Below are positions 47,701-54,751 of a DNA stretch of 54,751 nt, piece after piece. Source of the DNA: Candidatus Omnitrophota bacterium (GTDB taxonomy: Bacteria; Omnitrophota; Gorgyraeia; 2-01-FULL-45-10); NCBI GenBank assembly GCA_030695905.1, contig JAUYOL010000020.1, positions 1 to 54,751 of the forward strand, given 5' to 3'. Below the pieces are notes generated by a model. The model saw only the letters and a list, made by a program, of their open reading frames with translations. It was not told the DNA's origin and did no database searches. The position numbers and the translations under genes were made by a program. How positions within the stretch are numbered: the first letter of the stretch is position 1; each line of letters opens with the position of its first letter.

Positions 47701-50700
47701 CGTGAGACTACAGTCGAAGCCCTGCCTCAGATCGCGGCCTTTCTCAAGGAAAATAGACTCACAAGCAAGGAAAGCTTAGCGGATCTTGAGTCGAAGCAAC
47801 AGGATGCCAGACGAAATAAAGGCCGGGTGATAATAGATCTGGCAGAATCTATCCGCAAAGCGGACAGATTGGATATCTCCTACATATCACACCTTAAGTG
47901 GCGTCTTGCATCTTTGAAAAAACTATATCGTAGAAGTGCTTACCGGGAAGACCTGAACAATATAAGAAGGCGTGTTGGTATAGAAATAGGATATTGTAAA
48001 TGGGCCCGGGCAGGGATTGCTAAAGAAATACAAAGATTAAATAATTTAGATTTTGAATATCCGTTGCATGGTGAGGAAACGCAAAAGTTACGCGCGCTGA
48101 AAGAACTTGATAAGTGCGAAGAGGCTATCCTGGCAGCGTTATATCTTATCAGAAATAAGATAAACGAATTATCTCCTGAGAACACGACAGGCGCCAGTTC
48201 TTCATCTGCAATAGTTGACCGGCCGAATAATGCGGCAGAAAATAATCTTCACCCTGTTTATTCTTTGCTCAGGCGATTAGGCTATCCTGAAGCAGCTATA
48301 CCTGCTATTGCCAGCGGGCTAACTCAGTTACAGGATAAAATAGCTCAAGCCAATTTGCGGCAGAAATTAACAGCAAAAGATATTACTCGGCACATTTCAG
48401 CGCTGACCGAATTAATGAATCTATTTATGAGCGAAGGCTATTATGATCCCGGGAATCCGCATTCGCTCATTAAGGCATTGGTAAACGGTATCAATAAGGG
48501 AGATATTTTTGCCGAAATAGACCGTTCAATGATTTTTGGAAGACGAAAAGCAGGCCTAAAAAGGATCCTCTCCTCCTGTGTTTCAATATCTCAGTTAGCT
48601 TTGATTATTCTAAGCTTAGCGGGAGTTAATGCCAGAGTCGCTATCGCGCCTGACCACGCATTTATTTTTATACCTTTGGATAAAAATCATGCCTTATTTG
48701 CCGATTTTACCCTTGGCATAGTAACCGTGGTGGATTTATCTCATTACCAGGAAGAAGGCGCGTACTTAGTCTTAAAACCGGAGTTTAGAATTTCTCCCGA
48801 GAATGAAGCTTATGTTCAAGAACGGCTTAAACAAAGAATATCTATAAGGCAAAACGAATTATTGCATTCGTTCTATTTCTCTATTCAAATAACCAATGGT
48901 TATATCTTAATACCTTCTTTATTAATGAATCTGGGAAGTGTTTATTATAAATTGGGTAAATATGCCAAAGCTATTAAAAAATATAAAGAAGCCATTAAAC
49001 TTAATCCGAAGGACGCAGAAATACACTATGACCTGGGAATCGTTTATTATAAATTAGGTAACTACTATGAGGCAACTGTAGAATACGAAAAAGCCGCTGA
49101 TCTTAATCCAAAACATGCCAAAGCCCGCAATAACCTGGGGAATATTCATTATTCATTTGGTAGCTACGATAAGGCTGTCAAAGCATACAAAGATGCCATT
49201 AGTATTAATCCAGGGGAGGTAATGTTTCACAATAATCTGGGGGATGCCTATGCTAAATTAGGCAACTATACCGGGGCCATCGCAGAATTCCAAAAAACCA
49301 TTGAGCTTAATTCGGGCTATGCCGGAGCCTGCTATAATCTAGGAAAGGTTTACTATAAACAAGGAAAATACAATGAGGCAATTAGGGCATGGGCAATGGC
49401 AATAGTTAGTTTGATATTAGAGTTAAGATTTATGAGTGTCGTAAAGGCAGCATTAATAAGACAAAATCCAGAAAGCGCTGTGCCAGCTATAAAGTCAGGG
49501 GTGATAGCCGCACAGCAAAGATTTGCGCGCCAGCAACAAAGGTTCGATGATTTAGCCGATGGCAGGATTCCGGCTCGTGAAGATATGAGTTTTGCAAATG
49601 CGCCGGACCGTTGGGTCCGTTTCGCCTCCGGCCCCAGCCCGACAAAGCTGGAAGAAAAGATAGAAGAGCTTATCGAATTGATTATACCGCTGCCTATCTA
49701 TAATAGAGATATATGTTTGGACCTTCTTGAAGGAGCTTCTAAATTATGCGATAAATATTCGGATGAGCTTACAAAGATACTAAGTCTGATTATCCAGGCA
49801 GAAAATATATTTCCGACCAAAATGCAGATAGAGATTGCCAATGTTAAACGCGGAACGATGGTCAAAATGCGCAGGGCCAGACAGTATTTTGAAAACTTGA
49901 AGATAGTTTTAAACAAAAGACTTAAAAAAGGAGAAAAAGGTGAGGTGGTGGAGTCGCCAAGTCCGGACATAGGAAATCAGCCTGATATACCGACTCTTTT
50001 GCGAAAACCGCAAAAAACTCGCGATGATTGGATAACATTACTAAAAAAGATGGCAAATTTTCTACCCGAAGGTGAAAAACCTACTGTAAGAAATATTATT
50101 AAATTATCCGGAGGGCAACTGCGATATAGCACCGTAACAGGGGTCTTGCGCAGACATAACATTCCTTATGCTGATGTCGGGCTTATAAACGAAAAACTTA
50201 AGGTTCCCGCGCTGCAAAGTTTCGCCGGAGCGCTGCCGCCGCCGAATGCGAAACTCCATCCCGAGCCAGAAGGTACATCGTATCAGGGAGATTTTAATAA
50301 TGATGGCGATGGTTCTGGTGGGATAAAATATAATATCAGTATTCCCGAGATCGGGATAGAGAACTTCGAGGTGCAATGGCCTGATATTAAAAGGACCATG
50401 GAGGAAACAGGGGAATATATTACACCGGAACAGGAAAGAATCGTTTTTCATGCCCTTCATGCTAAGAATCTTACCCTGGATCAAAGGAACGAAATTCGCT
50501 ATTTTATTATTGAGAAATACCGATGGTTGATCGATACAGTTATCATGAAATATGGAATGCACTTCTATGATGAGCAAAGAGTCGCTGATGCCCGGGATGA
50601 AGGGGATTTAGGGATCTTGCGCGCAATGGTCACGTTTGAGCCCGAAAGAGGCAATAGGTTTTCCAGCTACGCTGATAATTGGATACGTAACGCAATCCAA

Positions 50701-53700
50701 AGATCCCCTCTCTTAAGACAATTAATTCCTACGTCGGAATATGCAGAAGAGAAGATGACGAGATATAGGTATGCAAAGCAAAAATTATGGCAAGAACTGG
50801 AGCGTAATCCGACATTGGATGAAATTGCGCGCGAGATGAGGATATCGACAGAAAAAGTGCAGGAGATTGAATCTGACTTGCCAAGAATAAGATCTTTAAA
50901 TATTTCCACTACCGGCCAGAAAAAAAGAGCAACTATGCGCAGGAACCTTGTGCCGGCAAGGGAGGAAGCCATATTAACAGAAGGATCGCTGGAGAATCTC
51001 GAAGACTATTTAGGCAAGCTTGCTCCCCTTGAGGAAAAAGTTATTCGAATGCGTTACGGTTTAGGGGTAGGTCCGGACAGGGGAGTTTCTCATACATTGG
51101 AAGAGATAGGGAAAGCTATAGGCGTAACGAGAGAATGGGTCCGTCGGATTGAGGCTAAGGCGTTATGGAAGATAAGAAGAATGATGCTTGAATCAAGACT
51201 CGCCAATGATATTAATCGGATCGCGGTAAAGCGGGAAGAGGGAAATAATGCAGTTAAAGCGCCTCAAAATGAAACGAGTCCGCGTAAGAAGTACCATCGG
51301 CTTGATCTTGCTGGAACAGTTGAATATATTATTGGTTGTTTCAAAAATGATCCAACGTGTATAAATTTGCCGGGTCCGCTGGCGCTTTCAAAGGTTCTGG
51401 GACCAACGCAACCTGTTTTTTCTAACCAATACGCTAAGATATTAGCCGCGCTTAAAGAGCAAATTGAAACAGAAGGGTTTGATGCGGTATTGCGTGAGCG
51501 AATAAACAAAGCTATCGAAAAAAAGGTTGCCAAAAAGGCAGTTGCTATGCGCGTGACTGATGATCCGGTTTTGCCAGGAGCGCTGCCGCCGCCGAATGCG
51601 AAACTCCATCCCGAGCCCGAAGGTGTATCGTATCAGGGGGATTTTAAGCAATCACCTGTGCAGGAGAAATGGGAAGCCAGCGTAGAAGGATCCGGGACAG
51701 GTACCATAATAGGAAAATTAAGTTTTTCTTCAGGCGAAAAAGAGCTGGGTTACATAACATTACAAATTGAAAAAGAAGGCATCAGTGTGTATAGTTGCAC
51801 CGGCCTTAATGTTATTTTAAAAGGCAATGGCCTGGGAGAAAAGCTATTACTTAGGGGCTTGGAACTGGCCAAGCGAGAAGCGCGCAATAGGAGGTTACAG
51901 CCTAAATGGGCGCTTGTTTATTATACCTACACAGGAAAAAGTGATGATACAAAATTGGAAGCGCTAACGCATATTCTTACGAAATTGGACTTTGCATGCT
52001 ATTCCATAGGACAAGACCAAATAAATGACCCGGGCTTGAGGACATTATTAGCCCGGCATGCAAACCAGGGCTCGGCTAACCGATGCTGGTTTCAGGATCT
52101 GGATAAAATTAGTGAAATCCAGGAAGGCCCGTGGCCGGACCAGCCGCTCAACGGGTTCGGCGCCGTCGGGCCGATAAAGCCGGGGGATGAGGTACCGGAT
52201 TTCTGGCAAGGTCAATGGTCCCGCGTTTCGTCACATTTAGTCGATTCAAATGGGTGGTTTGGCGTTGCGGCGTATCCTTTAGTTGTGCGCAATTTTATTA
52301 TCGGACAGAGCGAGCTGGAAGCAAAAAGACAGAAAAGAAAAGTCAGAATTATTGACTTGGGGGCGGGTGCGAATCTCTACATTGCCAGAAAAATTCATGA
52401 GGAATTTACAAGCGAAAGTCTTGACGCTGAAATCCACGCTTTGGATCCTGCCAGGAAAGAAGATGTAGAGCGGTTATCAACATTACAAAGTGTAATTTAT
52501 CACTCCGGACAAATGGAAAATCCCGCAGGGATAGAACCAAACTCTATGGATATCGCCGTTTCAGCTTTTGCGCTGGACTACACGGACATGCCCGCATCAT
52601 TAAAACAGATTAACCGTATGCTTTCTGATGATGGACGTGCGTTTTTAGTTGTTCATCATCCCGAGTCGGATTCTATTGAACATGTCCGCAGCTATTTAAA
52701 TGATATCAAGAATGCATACAAAAATTTAAATCAAGTATTAGAATTTTTGACCAATAATACAGGAGAGATACCTATATACAGCATAAGGTTCGAGCTGGGT
52801 AGGGTTGTAAATTCAACTTACATTTACCAGTCTCACATCACTCAAATCGTATCCCAGATCGACGATTATATGAGAGGAGAAGAGAATGAACAGGCTAGGG
52901 CAAAGCTGATCGGCGAGATTAGGAAGACCATCGATATTGTCAAAGCCGAGATTATGTCCGGGGACCGCTTGTTATCCAATCTGTTCACGAGTAAGCGGGA
53001 TGTTAAAAGATTTTTTTCCGAAGAAGGTTATGAAGTCGAGGTTTTATTATTGAAAGAAACGAAAGATTATGACGGAGATGGTTATGTCGAAGTTCCGGAA
53101 GCATACGGGATTATCCTTACTAAAAGCGCAAAAATCGATTCTAGCCAGACCGGGCCGTGGCCGGACCAGCCGCTCAATGGTATCGGCGCCGTCGGGCCGA
53201 TAAAGCCTGGTGATGAAGATAGGACATCCCAGAATGTACCGCCTCTGTCCCCGGCTATTAAAAAATCAAGAGAAGCGCTATTAGAAGTTTTCCGTAACGT
53301 TAACCAAATTGGAACGTTGGAAGAAATACGTGCTATGGATCGTTCTGAATTTGCTGAACGGCTAGGATTTAAGAATCTTGGCGATACGAGTGCTCGGCCG
53401 TTCAGAGGTTTCCTAACCTACATTTCCGAGAAAGACTGGATTGAATTTAAAAGATTGAGAAAGAATGTCAAACAGGGAAGAGTGAAAGATGATAGAGAGA
53501 TCTCTTTTTCTCAGTTCAGAATTGATGGGCATGGATTTTATTATGATAAAGCAAGGATCGAAAAATGGTTAGAACGAGAAAGCTTTTCCGCTGGTAAACC
53601 TTTGTTTGTTCATGAATTACTAGAGCAGGCAAGTTTGAAAGCAGGACTGACTTCCGATATGTTCCGCTATTTTAATGACGACAATCTGATGGTGCTAGAA

Positions 53701-54751
53701 GGTGAGCTAAGATTTGCAAGTCTTATGGGAAAAAGAGACTTACAGATTGCTCAAAAAGGAGTTCAGGATAAAATCGAATATGCCGATACTCTTCTCAACA
53801 GTCCTTTTAAATCCAGTTTTTTTAAAATTTTTTCCAGATTTAGTAATAGCAAAGAATCTAGAAAGAGCCTGTTTAGAATCAAGCGTTCATTAGAAAGATT
53901 GCTGAAGAAATCTGGAAGTGAATTGTTTCATCAAACTTCCCTAAGTTTATGGCGTATTGCTGGTGAAAATAGAGACAGCGGCCGTTTCCAAGAATCGCCA
54001 CCCGTCGGTGGCCCGACCTCAGCGCAAGCCAAAAGCGGAGTATCTCAGAATGACACATCCCAAAATAACACGGAGGAGCAGGTCTCGGAGTCACGCCGGG
54101 CCGGTGTGGTTGAGATACGTCATAAAAAGCGCGGAATCCTTTCAGATAAAGATAAGAAATATCGAGATCAGCTTTGCGAGTCTATCTATAGGTCCTTTGT
54201 AAAGGCCGGAGCACAACTATTGGAAAAAGATATAAAAAGATATTCGGATATTGTATCAAATACCCTTGTAAGATATGATGCCGAGTCGCTACAAAGCCTT
54301 GTGGAAAGAGACATATTGACCACAGATGAAATAAATATGATAACAGAGCGCGTATCTTTTGATACAGCCGGCCTGGTCAAAAAGGTTATAACAATAATAG
54401 ACGCCTATAGAAAGGCATCCCTAACTGATAGAGCCAAAGATAAGCTCCTTGCCCATTTCTTTACAATAGAAGAGATCGACAGATTGAAGCATGATTTTCC
54501 TGATCTACAGCCTTCAATCATTCTGCATGCTTGCACACACAATCCCAAAGACCCTCGCGCATTCTTGAGAAACCTGATCAAGACGCAAGATGAGATATCG
54601 AAAGAGCTTGAGTTTAAGGACCTACTGCCTTCAGTCATTCTGCATGCTTGCACAAACAATCCCAAAGACCCTCGCGCATTCTTAAGAAACCTGATCAAAG
54701 CGCAAGCTGAGATATCGAAAGAACCTGAGTTTAAGGACCTACTGCCTTCAG
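44746..54751 (+). CDS. Giant multidomain protein, N-terminal part (3' end outside window)
   Basis: One open frame with no stop from 44746 to the right edge, at least 3335 codons. The start is unresolved. ATG 44746 overlaps the previous stop (ATGCATAA); GTG 44833 would give a conventional-length signal peptide; GTG 44878 and ATG 44881 lie inside it. Signal: RAFIIKIISVMLIAAFAAQD then VAWANPE. By nt position: unknown domain B1 (45856-46062); domain A1 (46108-46260); long helical part; transglutaminase-like segment (about 48500-48780); TPRs (48925-49420); A2 (49645-49800); sigma-70 core (50318-51190); B2 (51301-51516); GNAT (about 51661-52080); SAM methyltransferase (about 52200-52960; IIDLGAGANLY); further helical region; 39-residue repeats from 54496. 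Role unknown. Confidence 0.9.
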   Translation, partial: MHNQQKITRDRRQNLRPGLNGVGETSPRVVTLIPTRAFIIKIISVMLIAAFAAQDVAWANPEVFEHRASTTTLQIPSFFSPMDARTDKNVLEMTLQYILKTVGDTEQFKYHLTPKVAGVMLDFEFDKARREDEDTIIPCGAASDRSTRLYEAVIGSDNSIKELRQAKKDRSDNAADKGKVSAAVNPIKELPTPKPAEPSVKIPTKAEFFDIVNERAMNIIALAGTHFIGGKAMAQRSLDKMILDFNRETKAGYVSSYAVALTKVVLDRHGEKLNFNAIIKPLDDKLRKHKGIFVRKNLRKHLLWALESQGIFDSDTIERLKAAAQGGDSRIKSLKTVPNKTLSFFKRFWRDERGELSLPRLITNRRNRHNFDLKATVSYIIPYFKEHNKLPAETELSKALGPTQPLFSKHMPEILAELARQIEEEGFDPALRQEIGKAISLPIPLQNGTDPDIKNMIGRLIDTIISLPIRSEACLDLLTAAIKLFKIKSPNYAQILSLIIQAQHNSPTMSQVGAVYTNPEMVRTINRINRSFEGLKSIVAQAGGIKLPPAIARGKKEKELIEKAIAELEAPDSTSAGLIGKYRVVSDISFIPHNEKDVDNGQIVFTGINIEDPTRQKISISIDAQRAPPGLFRLFRRTKLRRIDWPLEDFLDKFRGQTFLLSPNRYHINGIGTSNCIAIAYPLKNDDIALFHEVAEAADLDVSGYLRRGDLDAYINRVDKKYRQDPAMLQHYALRLFQREMWPRDDGLLTQLIKEIDLNHGVRLKKSVIVKGMSLKENAFAAREAFEVVGNQILAILVIKDRKGLVNIEGPATEAIEDRLTRAYKFIAQLEKEAAVNPAGIMTLDEMMRRKYHYFIENHIKDLEELPKLIVNENKMSTSQRQLFIGDQGLIRGAIDILKELKEVLEVSLEQPVQATKTVSNPRMNGFVYLPPVAKMLKALFAEIRIWFEALFDLDIDVCRKLQNSIDCFNKVYILNSRFIDFLVFRETTVEALPQIAAFLKENRLTSKESLADLESKQQDARRNKGRVIIDLAESIRKADRLDISYISHLKWRLASLKKLYRRSAYREDLNNIRRRVGIEIGYCKWARAGIAKEIQRLNNLDFEYPLHGEETQKLRALKELDKCEEAILAALYLIRNKINELSPENTTGASSSSAIVDRPNNAAENNLHPVYSLLRRLGYPEAAIPAIASGLTQLQDKIAQANLRQKLTAKDITRHISALTELMNLFMSEGYYDPGNPHSLIKALVNGINKGDIFAEIDRSMIFGRRKAGLKRILSSCVSISQLALIILSLAGVNARVAIAPDHAFIFIPLDKNHALFADFTLGIVTVVDLSHYQEEGAYLVLKPEFRISPENEAYVQERLKQRISIRQNELLHSFYFSIQITNGYILIPSLLMNLGSVYYKLGKYAKAIKKYKEAIKLNPKDAEIHYDLGIVYYKLGNYYEATVEYEKAADLNPKHAKARNNLGNIHYSFGSYDKAVKAYKDAISINPGEVMFHNNLGDAYAKLGNYTGAIAEFQKTIELNSGYAGACYNLGKVYYKQGKYNEAIRAWAMAIVSLILELRFMSVVKAALIRQNPESAVPAIKSGVIAAQQRFARQQQRFDDLADGRIPAREDMSFANAPDRWVRFASGPSPTKLEEKIEELIELIIPLPIYNRDICLDLLEGASKLCDKYSDELTKILSLIIQAENIFPTKMQIEIANVKRGTMVKMRRARQYFENLKIVLNKRLKKGEKGEVVESPSPDIGNQPDIPTLLRKPQKTRDDWITLLKKMANFLPEGEKPTVRNIIKLSGGQLRYSTVTGVLRRHNIPYADVGLINEKLKVPALQSFAGALPPPNAKLHPEPEGTSYQGDFNNDGDGSGGIKYNISIPEIGIENFEVQWPDIKRTMEETGEYITPEQERIVFHALHAKNLTLDQRNEIRYFIIEKYRWLIDTVIMKYGMHFYDEQRVADARDEGDLGILRAMVTFEPERGNRFSSYADNWIRNAIQRSPLLRQLIPTSEYAEEKMTRYRYAKQKLWQELERNPTLDEIAREMRISTEKVQEIESDLPRIRSLNISTTGQKKRATMRRNLVPAREEAILTEGSLENLEDYLGKLAPLEEKVIRMRYGLGVGPDRGVSHTLEEIGKAIGVTREWVRRIEAKALWKIRRMMLESRLANDINRIAVKREEGNNAVKAPQNETSPRKKYHRLDLAGTVEYIIGCFKNDPTCINLPGPLALSKVLGPTQPVFSNQYAKILAALKEQIETEGFDAVLRERINKAIEKKVAKKAVAMRVTDDPVLPGALPPPNAKLHPEPEGVSYQGDFKQSPVQEKWEASVEGSGTGTIIGKLSFSSGEKELGYITLQIEKEGISVYSCTGLNVILKGNGLGEKLLLRGLELAKREARNRRLQPKWALVYYTYTGKSDDTKLEALTHILTKLDFACYSIGQDQINDPGLRTLLARHANQGSANRCWFQDLDKISEIQEGPWPDQPLNGFGAVGPIKPGDEVPDFWQGQWSRVSSHLVDSNGWFGVAAYPLVVRNFIIGQSELEAKRQKRKVRIIDLGAGANLYIARKIHEEFTSESLDAEIHALDPARKEDVERLSTLQSVIYHSGQMENPAGIEPNSMDIAVSAFALDYTDMPASLKQINRMLSDDGRAFLVVHHPESDSIEHVRSYLNDIKNAYKNLNQVLEFLTNNTGEIPIYSIRFELGRVVNSTYIYQSHITQIVSQIDDYMRGEENEQARAKLIGEIRKTIDIVKAEIMSGDRLLSNLFTSKRDVKRFFSEEGYEVEVLLLKETKDYDGDGYVEVPEAYGIILTKSAKIDSSQTGPWPDQPLNGIGAVGPIKPGDEDRTSQNVPPLSPAIKKSREALLEVFRNVNQIGTLEEIRAMDRSEFAERLGFKNLGDTSARPFRGFLTYISEKDWIEFKRLRKNVKQGRVKDDREISFSQFRIDGHGFYYDKARIEKWLERESFSAGKPLFVHELLEQASLKAGLTSDMFRYFNDDNLMVLEGELRFASLMGKRDLQIAQKGVQDKIEYADTLLNSPFKSSFFKIFSRFSNSKESRKSLFRIKRSLERLLKKSGSELFHQTSLSLWRIAGENRDSGRFQESPPVGGPTSAQAKSGVSQNDTSQNNTEEQVSESRRAGVVEIRHKKRGILSDKDKKYRDQLCESIYRSFVKAGAQLLEKDIKRYSDIVSNTLVRYDAESLQSLVERDILTTDEINMITERVSFDTAGLVKKVITIIDAYRKASLTDRAKDKLLAHFFTIEEIDRLKHDFPDLQPSIILHACTHNPKDPRAFLRNLIKTQDEISKELEFKDLLPSVILHACTNNPKDPRAFLRNLIKAQAEISKEPEFKDLLPS
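44793..44861 (+). terminator. Terminator-like nested hairpin at the giant-gene junction
   Basis: GCCCGGG (44793-44799) pairs with CCCGGGC (44849-44855), followed by TTTTAT. Inside, GGGGG and CCCCC flank AAACTT. It would end transcription of the 35142 gene, yet it lies within the open frame of the next gene, so the start of that gene may be downstream of it. Confidence 0.5.
45856..46260 (+). other. Duplicated small domains B1 and A1 in the giant protein
   Basis: B1 (45856-46062) contains ALGPTQPLFS and ARQIEEEGFDPALRQ; it matches B2 at 51301-51516 (VLGPTQPVFS, KEQIETEGFDAVLRE). A1 (46108-46260) contains ACLDLLTAAIKLF and ILSLIIQAQ; it matches A2 at 49645-49800 (ICLDLLEGASKL, ILSLIIQAE). These are diverged internal duplications of unknown folds. 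Confidence 0.8.
48500..48780 (+). other. Transglutaminase-like segment in the giant protein
   Basis: ILSSCVSISQLALIILSLAG gives a candidate Cys, PDHAFIFIPL a candidate His and ALFADFT a candidate Asp, in the order and spacing of transglutaminase-core-2-like domains, followed directly by TPRs as is common for that class. Assignment is by eye. Confidence 0.5.
48925..49420 (+). other. TPR array in the giant protein
   Basis: Five 34-residue tetratricopeptide repeats with the canonical NLGxxYYKLGKYxxAIxxYxxAIxLNP pattern, for example NLGSVYYKLGKYAKAIKKY and DLGIVYYKLGNYYEA. It is a protein-protein interaction scaffold. Confidence 0.92.
50227..50295 (+). repeat. Linker cassette GALPPPNAKLHPEPEG, copy 1
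   Basis: 69 bp nearly identical to 51577-51645. It sits immediately before the sigma-70 core. Confidence 0.88.
50318..51190 (+). other. Sigma-70 core domain embedded in giant protein (copy 2)
   Basis: Homologous along its length to 2841-3710. Region 2 reads FEPERGNRFSSYADNWIR, then NAIQR; region 3 has NPTLDEIAREMRISTEKVQ; region 4 has EEIGKAIGVTREWVRRIEAK. It diverges from copy 1 mainly in regions 2.4 and 3, the promoter-contacting parts, which would predict different DNA preferences if active. Confidence 0.9.
51577..51645 (+). repeat. Linker cassette GALPPPNAKLHPEPEG, copy 2
   Basis: Near-identical to 50227-50295; it sits immediately before the GNAT domain. Confidence 0.88.
52136..52188 (+). 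repeat. Short linker repeat DQPLNGFGAVGPIKP, copy 2
   Basis: Between the GNAT and methyltransferase domains; matches 3901-3953 and 53163-53215. Confidence 0.85.
52201..52960 (+). other. SAM-dependent methyltransferase domain in the giant protein
   Basis: Motif I is VRIIDLGAGANLYIARKI; MDIAVSAFALDY and MLSDDGRAFLVVHHPE follow as motifs II and III of a class I methyltransferase. Substrate unknown. Confidence 0.8.
53163..53215 (+). repeat. Short linker repeat DQPLNGIGAVGPIKP, copy 3
   Basis: Follows the methyltransferase domain; same peptide as 3901-3953. Confidence 0.85.
54496..54751 (+). repeat. 39-residue coding tandem repeat, right end (two units plus part)
   Basis: Units 54496-54612 and 54613-54729, then a partial unit to the edge; period 117 bp. 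The first unit is more diverged (FPDLQPSIILHACT). The array runs off the window and matches the array at 3-215. Confidence 0.92.
54611..54751. repeat. Terminal direct repeat, right copy
   Basis: Identical over 141 bases to 1-141. Length exceeds one 117-bp repeat unit, so it is a 1.2-unit match within the array. Confidence 0.95.

Noticed and set aside
1-54751. Interpretation as a circular plasmid or phage genome
   Set aside because: The segment carries recA, alaS, his, trp, lepA, pgsA and plsY in ordinary chromosomal operons and has no replication, partition, capsid or terminase genes. The end identity falls in a coding repeat and has a typical k-mer length.
54496-54751. CRISPR array
   Set aside because: Regular spacing of similar sequence, but the period (117 bp) has no unique spacers, the units are wholly coding in one frame, and there are no cas genes.

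Overview
The window looks like a chromosomal segment of an uncultured bacterium, most probably of the candidate phylum Omnitrophota. The assignment rests on giant proteins whose N-termini end in an 'AQD(I/V)xWANP' signal peptide, on interspersed palindromic elements read through in frame, and on gene neighbourhood. It is an inference, not a database result. No rRNA, tRNA or CRISPR array was seen.

Layout. (1) 1-5009: the 3' part of a giant mosaic gene, open at the left edge. It carries a 39-residue tandem repeat, two GNAT acetyltransferase-like domains, two nitroreductase-like domains and a complete-looking sigma-70 core (regions 2, 3 and 4). (2) 5064-5608: a Phd/RelE toxin-antitoxin pair. (3) 5599-6659, minus strand: thpR and pncC/cinA, each with a short palindromic or repeat element read through in frame. 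(4) 6783-7151: a four-helix-bundle (23S rRNA intervening-sequence type) gene flanked by the same class of repeats. (5) 7282-33740: about 26 kb of tightly packed plus-strand genes, most overlapping by 1-20 nt. The order is recA-recX-alaS, hisDBHAFI, trpEGDCFB, a foreign-looking AT-rich pair (tcmP plus a three-Cys radical SAM protein), a small hypothetical gene, trpA, manC-like, ruvX, an M16 peptidase, an M50-CBS peptidase, rpe, a phosphohexomutase, lepA, lepB, pgsA and plsY. (6) 33708-34932: an insertion sequence on the minus strand. Its right end may supply the -35 box of a promoter pointing at the next gene. (7) 35142-44753: a complete 3203-residue giant protein with signal peptide, methyltransferase, membrane segment, HExxH motif and histidine-kinase-type ATPase. 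(8) 44746-54751: a second giant gene, open at the right edge. It carries a transglutaminase-like segment, TPRs, a second sigma-70 core, a GNAT, a methyltransferase and the same 39-residue tandem repeat.

The first 141 bases equal the last 141 exactly, and both lie in the 39-residue repeat. Joining the ends gives one uninterrupted reading frame of 4957 residues. Because the segment is full of chromosomal housekeeping genes, I read this as an assembly-graph closure on a repeat (141 is a common k-mer size) and not as a 54.6-kb plasmid. A single locus with a collapsed array cannot be excluded from sequence alone.

Functionally, the middle is ordinary biosynthesis and housekeeping: histidine and tryptophan synthesis, DNA repair, alanyl-tRNA charging, phospholipid synthesis and protein export. 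The novelty lies in the giant proteins. They combine export-type N-termini with domains normally found in the cytoplasm (sigma factor, kinase ATPase, methyltransferases, acetyltransferases, nitroreductases), joined by DNA-level repeated linker cassettes that look like substrates for domain shuffling.
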